A DNA stretch of 64,000 nt from positions 2,294,001-2,358,000 of the forward strand of contig NZ_CP075524.1 of NCBI RefSeq assembly GCF_025808395.1, written 5' to 3'. Of this stretch, positions 18,113-25,201 are shown one piece after another. The notes beneath the pieces are model-generated. The model made no database searches, had not been told where the DNA came from, and saw only the letters and a list, made by a program, of their open reading frames with translations. Both the position numbers and the translations under genes were made by a program. Source of the DNA: Microcella sp. GTDB lineage: Bacteria; Actinomycetota; Actinomycetes; Actinomycetales; Microbacteriaceae. The first letter of the stretch is position 1. The number at the start of each line of letters is the position of its first letter.

Positions 18113-19681
18113 TCAGCGCCCGCGGCGCTGCCCTCCCGACGAGTTCGCACGCACGACCTGGCCGACGCGAATCGCTCCGCCCGAACCGCCGCTGGGCGCG
18201 GATGCTCGGCGCGAGCCCTGACGAGCTCTCGCCGGTGCTGCCGCAGCCGTGTCGGTCGAGCGTGCAACGGGTGCCGCTGATCCTGACCGTGCCGGGGCCG
18301 CGTCGGTGCGCCGCTGGCTCGAACGCTGGCCGCCCTGGCCCGAACGCTGCCCGCCCTGGCCCGTACGCTGACCGCCCTGCCCCGAACGGTTCGCACGCTT
18401 GCGCTGAGCGTTCGCACCCTGCGACGAGCCTCCGCCTTCGGGCTGACGCTTGAGCACTGCCGGAAGCTCGTGCTCGGCGACCTTCGGTGCGACATCGCCG
18501 ATGAGGCGAGTCACTGCTGGCGAGGTCGCGGTGACCTGCTGGGGCTGCACGCGAATCGAGGCCTTGCGCAGCAGGTCGGCCGTGTCTCGACGCTGTTCGG
18601 GAAGCACGAGGGTGACCACGTCTCCTGCTGCTCCGGCACGCGCCGTGCGGCCCGAGCGGTGCAGGTAGGCCTTGTGCTCGGTCGGCGGGTCGACGTGGAT
18701 CACGAGCTCGATGTCGTCGACGTGAACTCCGCGAGCCGCGACATCGGTCGCGACGAGCACTCGCACGCTGCCGTCGCCGAACGCGGCGAGGTTGCGGTCT
18801 CGCGCAGGCTGCGACAGGTTGCCGTGCAGGTCGACGGCGGGAATGCCGTCGGCCGTGAGCTGCTTCGCGAGCTTCTTGGCCGTGTGCTTCGTGCGCATGA
18901 ACAAGATGCGGCGACCGCTGCCCGAGGCAAGGGCCGAGATCATGCGCTTCTTCTCGTCGGTGCCCGAGAGCTCGAACACGTGGTGGGTCATGTCGGCGAC
19001 GGGCGAGTTCGCCTCGTCGACCGAGTGCGTCACCGGGTCGTGCAAGAACTGCTTGACGAGCTTGTCGACCCCGTTGTCGAGGGTCGCGCTGAACAGCATG
19101 CGCTGCCCACGAGCGGGCGTGGCCTTGAGAATGCGGGTGACGCCGGGCAAGAAGCCGAGGTCGGCCATGTGGTCGGCCTCGTCGAGCACCGTGATCTCGA
19201 CTGAGTCGAGCGAGACGAAGCCCTGCTTCATGAGGTCTTCGAGGCGGCCGGGTGCGGCGACGACGATGTCGACGCCGCGCTGCAGCTGCTGCACCTGCTT
19301 GCCCTGCGAGACGCCGCCGAAGATCGTCATCGCGCGAAGTCCGTAGGCCTCGGCCAGCGGCTCGATGACCGCGAGAATCTGGGTGGCGAGCTCGCGAGTC
19401 GGCGCGAGCACGAGGCCGAGCGGCTTCATCGGCCGGCGCGGTGCTCCCGTGCGCATGCCGAGGCGCGCGACCATCGGAATCGAGAAGGCGAGGGTCTTGC
19501 CCGAGCCCGTCTTGCCGCGGCCGAGCACGTCGCGACCCGCGAGGGTGTCGGCGAGCGTGTCGACCTGAATCGGAAACGCCTCGGTCTTGCCCTGGCCGTC
19601 GAGAACCTCGACGAGCGGGTAGGGCACGCCGAGCGCGCTGAACGTGGTGGTGCTGGGGGTGATGAGTGTGGTGCTGGTCAT
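18113..19681 (-). CDS. DEAD-box ATP-dependent RNA helicase
   Basis: A 522-residue RhlE/CsdA-like RNA helicase. Motif I (GKTGSGKT) ends near residue 63, PTRELATQ follows at ~94, DEAD is at 167-170, SAT follows, and HRSGRTARAG is motif VI. The C-terminal ~130 residues are a basic, Gly/Arg/Gln-rich low-complexity tail with repeated QGGQR units, typical of an RNA-binding extension. I chose the ATG at 19681, preceded by GAAAGG; the frame extends upstream but lacks support there. Such helicases remodel RNA in ribosome assembly and in the cold. A long leader with a strong hairpin precedes the gene. Confidence 0.92.
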   Translation of the reverse strand: MTSTTLITPSTTTFSALGVPYPLVEVLDGQGKTEAFPIQVDTLADTLAGRDVLGRGKTGSGKTLAFSIPMVARLGMRTGAPRRPMKPLGLVLAPTRELATQILAVIEPLAEAYGLRAMTIFGGVSQGKQVQQLQRGVDIVVAAPGRLEDLMKQGFVSLDSVEITVLDEADHMADLGFLPGVTRILKATPARGQRMLFSATLDNGVDKLVKQFLHDPVTHSVDEANSPVADMTHHVFELSGTDEKKRMISALASGSGRRILFMRTKHTAKKLAKQLTADGIPAVDLHGNLSQPARDRNLAAFGDGSVRVLVATDVAARGVHVDDIELVIHVDPPTEHKAYLHRSGRTARAGAAGDVVTLVLPEQRRDTADLLRKASIRVQPQQVTATSPAVTRLIGDVAPKVAEHELPAVLKRQPEGGGSSQGANAQRKRANRSGQGGQRTGQGGQRSGQGGQRSSQRRTDAAPARSGSAAPVARSTDTAAAAPARARQGSRRASAPSGGSGGAIRVGQVVRANSSGGQRRGR

Positions 19682-20014
19682 TCTGGTGGTGCCTTTCGTG
19701 GTGCTCCGCGCCGCAGCATGCTTCAACTTGCCACGTGTTGCCGCTACGCCGCCGCGATGCGGCAACAAGTGGCAACTCGGCGAGTGTCATGCGCGAGCGA
19801 GGGATTGTGGCGACGGCGGCAGTGGCCGACATCGTTCGCCGTGAGAAAGTGTCGAACCGCTCCGGTGCGCGAGTCGGTGCGCGGCGGGCGGGAGGAGTAA
19901 GCGTTCTACGACGCAGGAGAACTGAGAACAGTTCTGCCTATGAATCAACCGTAGCAGGTCGCCCTGAAGGGTGCGCTCGAGCCGCATCGCGGTGCCTGCC
20001 GCACTCCGCCCAGC
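19682..20014. other. Intergenic leader region of the helicase gene
   Basis: This 333-bp gap has no credible gene. It contains a 16-bp inverted repeat at 19728-19743 / 19760-19775 and a small palindrome AGAACT-N6-AGTTCT at 19917-19934. Both lie upstream of the leftward helicase gene and downstream of the leftward DUF1684 gene, so they could act as a helicase leader or operator. Confidence 0.5.
19728..19775 (-). promoter_or_regulatory. Strong inverted repeat in the helicase 5' region
   Basis: Arms TTGCCACGTGTTGCCG (19728-19743) and CGGCAACAAGTGGCAA (19760-19775) pair at 15 of 16 positions around a 16-base loop. It lies 47-94 bases before the start codon, so it would be in the mRNA leader. Leader structures regulate other DEAD-box helicase genes, including cold-shock helicases. 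A role as terminator of the upstream leftward gene is an alternative, but there is no T-run and it lies ~240 bp past that gene. Confidence 0.45.
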
Positions 20015-20671
20015 TCAGAGCACGAGCCGCCCATCGCCGTAGCGCTCGCCGACCTCAATGTTGACGTCGACGACGTTGCCGGGCGGCGCGAGCGGGCATG
20101 CCCAGGCCTCGTCGTAGGCGCACGAGGGGTTGTAGGCGAAGTTGAAGTCGAGCACGAGCGACCACGGTGCGCGACCCCCGCCGAGGTCGGCGCCCTTGAC
20201 GGTGTCGAGCAGGTAGCGACCGCCGCCGTAGGTTCCGCCGGGCACACGCGAGAGCGCGTCGCGCACGGGCACGAAGATGCCACCGCCGTACGAGGCGAGC
20301 CTCCAGACGTCGAGCGTGCCGACGCCGGGCACGTCGACGAGCCCGAGCCGCTCGAACGGCACGACTCCGTCGGTGCCCGTCTCGACGTCGATGCGCGCCG
20401 GCTCAGCATCCTGAATCACGCACTCGAACCGCCACGCGGGGTCGTAGGGCTTCACGCGCAGCCCGGTGAACGCCTCGCGGTCGGCGGGCAGCAGGGGCGA
20501 GGCGGGGTGGTGGGCGAAGAGCTCGTCGCGGGTGCGCCGCCAGTGGTCGTGCGCTGCGGGCAGGTCGGTCGCGGCACGCAGCTCGCAATAGAGCGCGGCA
20601 GTGCGCCGACGCCAATCTGCGACCGCGAGCGCGCTGACGGCCCGGTCAGAAGCGCCGGATGCTGCGCTCAT
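20015..20671 (-). CDS. DUF1684 family protein
   Basis: A 218-residue soluble protein. It shows the DUF1684 hallmarks: DHWRRTRDELFAHHPASPL near the N-terminus, GGGIFVPVRDAL and GTYGGGRYLLDTVKGADLG in the middle, and the C-terminal LVLDFNFAYNPSCAYDEAWACPLAPPGN block. The family has no established biochemical role known to me; the conserved Cys and acidic residues at the end suggest a small-molecule or metal site (inference). The start overlaps the stop of the upstream SRPBCC gene as ATGA, so translation is probably coupled. Confidence 0.8.
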   Translation of the reverse strand: MSAASGASDRAVSALAVADWRRRTAALYCELRAATDLPAAHDHWRRTRDELFAHHPASPLLPADREAFTGLRVKPYDPAWRFECVIQDAEPARIDVETGTDGVVPFERLGLVDVPGVGTLDVWRLASYGGGIFVPVRDALSRVPGGTYGGGRYLLDTVKGADLGGGRAPWSLVLDFNFAYNPSCAYDEAWACPLAPPGNVVDVNIEVGERYGDGRLVL

Positions 20672-21186
20672 GCCGCGCCGCCTCGAGAGCCGCCCGACTC
20701 GCCGAACTGCGCCACCCAGCCGGGCGCGAGCCGCCGCAGCTGTCGGCCCCGCAGTTGCCAGAACACCCAGAACCCGAGCCAGGCGAGGGGCGTCAGCACG
20801 CCGGCGCCGAGCTCGAGGGTGTCGCGAAACCGTGTGCGAGCATCCGGTGCAGACGACTCGGGGCTGATCGCCATCTGGTGGTGCCAGCGCGTCACGATGC
20901 GCATGGCTCCCGTGAGCGGGCCGCCCTCGTCGTGCACGATGCGGGTGCCGTCGGTCAGCGTCTCGTCGCGCAGTCTGATGAGCTGCGTGCCCATGGGCAG
21001 CACGCCGAGCAGCCGCAGCCGCACCCGATGCTCGGTGTTGCTCCAGTGCTCGGGAAAGCCTGCAGGCTCGAGCGACTCGGCCGTCGTGAACGGCCCAGAC
21101 ACCGCGCGGAACACGGCGGGCGAGTGCACGGCCCGCCACGCCGCATCGGCGGGGCAGTCGAGCAGCAGGTCGAGTCTCACGCGCAT
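20668..21186 (-). CDS. SRPBCC/polyketide-cyclase-like protein
   Basis: A 172-residue protein starting MRVRLDLLLDCPADAAWRAV, the usual first strand and helix of the START/SRPBCC ligand-binding fold. A hydrophobic segment near residues 130-145 (LTPLAWLGFWVFWQL) could be a membrane anchor. The ligand cannot be read from sequence. It is the first gene of a two-gene unit with the DUF1684 gene, overlapping it by 4 bp. I placed the start at 21186; upstream sequence is the divergent promoter region. Confidence 0.65.
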   Translation of the reverse strand: MRVRLDLLLDCPADAAWRAVHSPAVFRAVSGPFTTAESLEPAGFPEHWSNTEHRVRLRLLGVLPMGTQLIRLRDETLTDGTRIVHDEGGPLTGAMRIVTRWHHQMAISPESSAPDARTRFRDTLELGAGVLTPLAWLGFWVFWQLRGRQLRRLAPGWVAQFGESGGSRGGAA

Positions 21187-21209
21187 GCACCCAGTGTGCG
21201 CCACCTCGG

Positions 21210-21215
21210 TACGAT
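21210..21215 (+). promoter_or_regulatory. -10 box giving a leaderless transcript
   Basis: TACGAT lies 6 bases before the GTG at 21222, and there is no Shine-Dalgarno sequence between them. This spacing puts the transcription start at the start codon. Confidence 0.55.
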
Positions 21216-21221
21216 CGACCT

Positions 21222-21785
21222 GTGACCGCGCTCCACGACGACGATCGCCCCGACGCCCAGCAGCGCTATCAGGTGCGCTTCGATGTGGGGCTCGACGGCG
21301 CTCGACGCATCGGCGCGAGCGCGCACCTGCTCGTCTGGTGCGACGGTCTCGCGACCGAGCCTCTGCCGACTGATGCTCTGCCACCGCATCTCGAGGTGAT
21401 CGACGCGCGCTGCGGCGCTGCGGGGACGATCGCCCAGCGGCTGCTGCAGCTGCAGGCAGCGCGCGGCGAGCGAACGATGGTCGCCGTCGTGGCCGCTGGA
21501 GCGCCCGTGGAGGCGCCGGAGGGAATCCCGGTCGAAGACCACTTGCTCGCGGGCGCCGTCATCGACGCGCTCGGCGCGGTCGGCATCGATGCGACGAGCC
21601 CCGAAGCCGCGGTCGCCGCGGCGGCCTATCAGGGGCTGCGTGGTGCGGTGGCGCACATGCTGAGCGCCTCGGTGGGCGGGCGGATGCTCGCCGCGAGCGC
21701 CGGTGCCACTGCCGTGAGCGAGGCGCGGGCGCGCTGGGAATCGACCGAACTCGTCGTGCTGCGGGAATTCGACCTGCCAGCCTGA
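21222..21785 (+). CDS. ComB-like (2-phosphosulfolactate phosphatase family) protein, divergent
   Basis: A 187-residue protein. Its opening, YQVRFDVGLDGARRI followed by ADV-like HLLVWCDGL, resembles actinobacterial proteins annotated as 2-phosphosulfolactate phosphatase, and the mid-region has the AGTIAQRLLQLQ and VAVVAAG segments. The usual metal-binding aspartate of LVWVDVLSF is partly retained (WCDG). Methanogenic coenzyme M synthesis is not expected here, so the real substrate is unknown. The GTG start is supported by leaderless promoter spacing. Divergent from the SRPBCC gene. Confidence 0.5.
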   Translation: MTALHDDDRPDAQQRYQVRFDVGLDGARRIGASAHLLVWCDGLATEPLPTDALPPHLEVIDARCGAAGTIAQRLLQLQAARGERTMVAVVAAGAPVEAPEGIPVEDHLLAGAVIDALGAVGIDATSPEAAVAAAAYQGLRGAVAHMLSASVGGRMLAASAGATAVSEARARWESTELVVLREFDLPA

Positions 21786-21829
21786 GGTTGGGTCGAACGA
21801 CCCGCCATCACTCGACCGCAGGAGGACCC

Positions 21830-22132
21830 ATGAAGGCTCACATCAACGGCACCGTCATCGCCGAGGCCGCAGAAGACGACCTCATCAAGATTGAGGGCAA
21901 CTGGTACTTTCCGCCGTCGAGCATCGTCGACGGATTTCTGACGACGAGCCCGACGCCGTACACCTGCCCGTGGAAGGGCGAGTGCCAGTACTTCACCGTG
22001 ACGGTCGACGGCCAGAGCCTGCCCGATCGTGCCTGGAGCTACCCGACCCCGTACGCGAGCGGTATCGAGCGGGTCGGCAAAGACTTCAGCAACTATGTCG
22101 CCTTCTGGAAAGAGGTCACCGTCTCAGAGTGA
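21830..22132 (+). CDS. DUF427 family protein
   Basis: A 100-residue single-domain protein: MKAHINGTVIAEA opening, GNWYFPPSSI, TPYTCPWKGECQYF and W-S-YPTPY-x9-VGKDFSNYVAFWKEV. All are DUF427 signatures. The family is small, soluble and of unknown activity. The start follows GGAGG at 21821 with good spacing. The end overlaps the convergent SprT-like gene by 9 bp. Confidence 0.88.
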   Translation: MKAHINGTVIAEAAEDDLIKIEGNWYFPPSSIVDGFLTTSPTPYTCPWKGECQYFTVTVDGQSLPDRAWSYPTPYASGIERVGKDFSNYVAFWKEVTVSE

Positions 22133-22597
22133 CTGAGCCATCGGCGGGGCTGTCTGGTCGCGCCAGGTGATGAGCGCTGCACGGCTGAACGATCGCGAGC
22201 ACCGGCCGCACGACACGTCGCGGCTGGGTCGCCGAAACCGCACGAACTCGTGCCCTCGCGGGCACGACCCTCGCCAGCGCGCGCGATCATCGGCGATGGG
22301 CCCGTCATGGGTGGTGCCGCCGACATAGCCGAGGTCGCGCGCGATCTGGCGCCACACCGGCCCGTGCCCCGTGCCGGGCCCGGCGAGCGCGTGGGCGACT
22401 TCGTGCAGCAGGGTCTGGTGGATGGCGTCGTCGTCGAAGCGCTCTGCGAGGTGCCGTGACACCGAGATGCGCTTGCGCCTGAAGTCGCACAGCCCGGCGC
22501 GGCGCGTGGCGTTGTCGAACGCGAAGCTCCACGAGTCGTCGAGGTGCAGGGCGATGAGCGATTCGGCCCAGTGCCGCACCCTCTGCATCTCGCTCAC
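22124..22597 (-). CDS. SprT-like zinc metalloprotease domain protein
   Basis: A 157-residue protein with HEVAH at 65-69, a third ligand in GTGHGP, and a C-terminal zinc ribbon, C-PRGH then C-GRC. This is the SprT/Spartan-like architecture; Spartan cleaves DNA-protein crosslinks, but bacterial roles are less clear. I chose the GTG at 22597 (MSEMQRVRHW) because TAGCAT ends 7 bases upstream of it, a leaderless arrangement; a longer frame begins at 22636. Confidence 0.82.
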   Translation of the reverse strand: MSEMQRVRHWAESLIALHLDDSWSFAFDNATRRAGLCDFRRKRISVSRHLAERFDDDAIHQTLLHEVAHALAGPGTGHGPVWRQIARDLGYVGGTTHDGPIADDRARWRGSCPRGHEFVRFRRPSRDVSCGRCSRSFSRAALITWRDQTAPPMAQSL

Positions 22598-22663
22598 GTG
22601 GTCGATGCTAGGGGCAACCACCGACACTGCTGTCACCGACGCGGGATGCGCGTGGTGAGCGCC

Positions 22664-23821
22664 TCAGTCGCGTTGGGTGAGGCCCAGCACGAGCAGCCGA
22701 TCATCGTCGGGCCCCGGGCGCCCGTTGGCGTCGGTGTTGCTCGTGAGCACGAACAGTCGACCGTCGGGCGTCGCGACCGCATCGCGGATGCGCCCCAGCT
22801 GCTGCTCGACGTGCGCCTCGCTCGTGGTCGCCCGCTCGACGTCGATCACCCACAGGCGTTGACCGCGCAACGACGCCATGAACAGGGTGCCGCCCACGAG
22901 GCCGAGGCCGCTCGGGCTCGCCTCGCTCGTCGCCCACTGCTGCACGGGGTCGACGAACTCGGGCCTGCCCTCGATTCCTTCGACGACGGGCCAGCCGTAA
23001 TTGGCACCGGCCTCGATGAGGTTCAGCTCATCCCACGTGTTCTGCCCGAGTTCTGACGACCACAGCCGGCCGTCGGCGTCGAACACGATGCCCTGGGGGT
23101 TGCGGTGCCCGAGCGAGTACACGTACGACCCGGCAAAGGGGTTGTCTGCCGGTACCGCGCCGTCAGCGGTGAGTCGCAGTATCTTGCCGGCGAGCGAGTC
23201 GAGGTCTTGCGAGAGGCCCGGCGATTGAGCGTCTCCGGTCGTCGCGTAGAGCATGCCGTCTGGCCCGAATGCGAGCCGACCGCCGTTGTGATTCTGCGCT
23301 TTCGGGATGCCCGAGAGCAGCACCTCGCTGGCTCCGAGCCCGTACGACCCTGGTGCTCCTTCGAGGTCGAAGCGCACGATGCGATTGTCGGCGGCCGCAG
23401 TGTGGAAGGCGTAGAGCGCGGGAGTCGGGTCGTCGAGCACGGCAAGCCCGAGCAGGCCCCCCTCTCCGCCCGCGACCACGTCGGCAACCGTGCCCACCAC
23501 GCGCACCGAACCGCCTGCCGTGAGTTCGAGAACCTGACCGGTGTCGCGCTCGCTGATGAGCACTGAGCCGGAGGCGAGGGGCACGACCGACCACGGGGTG
23601 CGCAGGCCGATGATGAGGGTCTCGACGGTGCCGTCTGGCACCCACTGCTCGATGGCCGGTTCGACCGGCGGCGGCTGCGTCGAGGGGGGCGTGCTCGCGC
23701 CGGTGGGGCTGCGATCTGTGCCGCTCGACGAGCAGCCCGCGAGTGCGAGCAGCAGGGCCACACCGAGGGCGACGGGCGAGCGAGCACCCTGAGCGCTGGG
23801 CGACCGGCGGCGCTCAGCCAC
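22664..23821 (-). CDS. PQQ-dependent sugar dehydrogenase-like lipoprotein
   Basis: A 385-residue exported protein. The signal peptide has lipobox LALAGC, followed by a Ser/Thr/Pro linker to ~60. The rest is a six-bladed propeller of the soluble glucose dehydrogenase/Hedgehog-interacting family: TPWSVVPLASGSVLISERDTG, QNHNGG with the presumed catalytic His, GHRNPQGI, and ELNLIEAGANYGWP. These enzymes oxidise sugars with PQQ; the true substrate here is unknown. A GTG start overlaps the upstream methyltransferase-like gene by 8 bp, so the two form an operon. Confidence 0.87.
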   Translation of the reverse strand: MAERRRSPSAQGARSPVALGVALLLALAGCSSSGTDRSPTGASTPPSTQPPPVEPAIEQWVPDGTVETLIIGLRTPWSVVPLASGSVLISERDTGQVLELTAGGSVRVVGTVADVVAGGEGGLLGLAVLDDPTPALYAFHTAAADNRIVRFDLEGAPGSYGLGASEVLLSGIPKAQNHNGGRLAFGPDGMLYATTGDAQSPGLSQDLDSLAGKILRLTADGAVPADNPFAGSYVYSLGHRNPQGIVFDADGRLWSSELGQNTWDELNLIEAGANYGWPVVEGIEGRPEFVDPVQQWATSEASPSGLGLVGGTLFMASLRGQRLWVIDVERATTSEAHVEQQLGRIRDAVATPDGRLFVLTSNTDANGRPGPDDDRLLVLGLTQRD

Positions 23822-24677
23822 GTCGGCCCGTCATCGTGAAGAGCCCGGCCGAGGGCGCAGGCGACGGCACGGCGTTCTGATCGCTCACCACCGAGGCTCC
23901 TGCCACCCACCTCGTGAGGTCGGCGCCGGCGGTGACCGTGGCGGGGTGAGGCCCGCGGGCCATGAGGCGCGGCATCCACTCGAGGGGCAGCTTGGTGCTC
24001 GAGGCGATGAGCACGACGTTGCCGAACCGTCTGCCCTTGAGCACGCTCGTCTCGGCGAGCGCAGCGACCTCGGGCAGCACGAGCTGCAGGGTGGCGGCCT
24101 GGCCTCGGGCGAAGGCGAGGCCGGGCCCGTCGGCAATGTTCACCGCGAGCACGCCGCCGGGGGCGAGAAAGACCGCGAGCTCTCGATAGAACTCGACGCT
24201 CGTGACGTGAGCCGGAATCTGGGCGCCGCTGAAGACGTCGACCACGATGAGGTCGACGGCGCCGTGCAGCGCAGCCGGCAGGCGCCCGAGCGTTGCGCGG
24301 GCGTCGCCATAGCGCAAGCGAATCGACGAGTGTCGAGGCAGCGGTAGGTGCTCTCGCACGAAGGCAACCAATGACTCATCGAGTTCGATGACCTGTTGAC
24401 GAGACCCGGGTCGGGTCGCGTGCACATAGCGGGGCAGGGTGAGGGCTCCTGCTCCGAGGTGCAGCGCGGTGAGCGGTGCGCCGGGCTCACCCCACTCGTC
24501 GATGACGTGCCCGATGCGCTGCACGTACTCGAAGAAGAGTCTCGCGGGGTCGTCGAGGTCGACGTGCGATTGGGGTGTGCCGTCGACGATGAGCGTGTAG
24601 CTGCCATCGGCCCAGCGATCGGGCTCGATCACGGCGCGCTGCCCGCTCGGCAGGCGCAGTTCGAGGGCGGCGGTCAT
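23814..24677 (-). CDS. Spermidine synthase-like Rossmann methyltransferase-fold protein
   Basis: A 287-residue protein. The nucleotide-binding motif ALHLGAGALTLPRYV is followed by acidic VIELDES, then YGDAR and VDVFSGAQIPAHVTSVEFY. This is the spermidine synthase-like family lacking transmembrane helices. Whether it transfers aminopropyl groups cannot be told; many actinobacterial members have no known substrate. It precedes the sugar dehydrogenase gene in a two-gene unit and starts at ATG 24677, downstream of a divergent region. Confidence 0.8.
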   Translation of the reverse strand: MTAALELRLPSGQRAVIEPDRWADGSYTLIVDGTPQSHVDLDDPARLFFEYVQRIGHVIDEWGEPGAPLTALHLGAGALTLPRYVHATRPGSRQQVIELDESLVAFVREHLPLPRHSSIRLRYGDARATLGRLPAALHGAVDLIVVDVFSGAQIPAHVTSVEFYRELAVFLAPGGVLAVNIADGPGLAFARGQAATLQLVLPEVAALAETSVLKGRRFGNVVLIASSTKLPLEWMPRLMARGPHPATVTAGADLTRWVAGASVVSDQNAVPSPAPSAGLFTMTGRRG

Positions 24678-24829
24678 GCTCGACAGCGTGCCACATGTCA
24701 CCGTGCGGCACATGAGTGAGCATCCCTCGATAAAAATGAGTAATCGCCGACCTGCCTCGTTCGCCGCCCGCGCGGAAGAATGGCACGGCGGCATGGTGCC
24801 GCACGATGACACGAGCAAGGGGGTGCGAG

Positions 24830-25201
24830 GTGAGTCTGTACGACGACATCGGCGGCGCCCCGGCGATCTCGCTCGCGGTCTCGGTGTTCTACCACCGCGT
24901 CGCCGCCGACGAGAGCCTTGCCCGATGGTTCGGCGACGTCGACATCGATCGTCTCGTCGCGCACCAGCGCGCCTTTCTCACCGTCGCGCTCGGCGGCCCC
25001 GACGTCTTCACCGGTCGCCAGATGCACGCGGCGCACGGTGGCCTGGGCATCACCGACGAGGCGTACGACGCCGTCATCGAGCACCTCGCCTACGCGCTGC
25101 TCGACGTGGGCCTCTCGCACGAGCAGGTCACCGACGTGATCGCCGGCATCGCGCCGCTGCGGGTCGAGATCGTCGACGAGCCTGCGGCGGCCGACGCCTA
25201 G
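24830..25201 (+). CDS. Group 1 truncated hemoglobin
   Basis: A 123-residue 2-over-2 globin. It starts MSLYDDIGG, the family hallmark. Tyr21 in FYHRV is the B10 residue, and His69 in AAHGGLGI is the proximal F8 haem ligand. Such proteins bind oxygen or NO and often act in NO detoxification. The GTG at 24830 has an AAGGGGG ribosome site; the frame continues upstream without support. The stop overlaps the convergent LuxR-type gene by 4 bp. Confidence 0.88.
   Translation: MSLYDDIGGAPAISLAVSVFYHRVAADESLARWFGDVDIDRLVAHQRAFLTVALGGPDVFTGRQMHAAHGGLGITDEAYDAVIEHLAYALLDVGLSHEQVTDVIAGIAPLRVEIVDEPAAADA

Noticed and set aside
19682..20014. A small gene in the helicase-DUF1684 gap
   Set aside because: Only short Arg/Ala-rich frames without ribosome sites are present.
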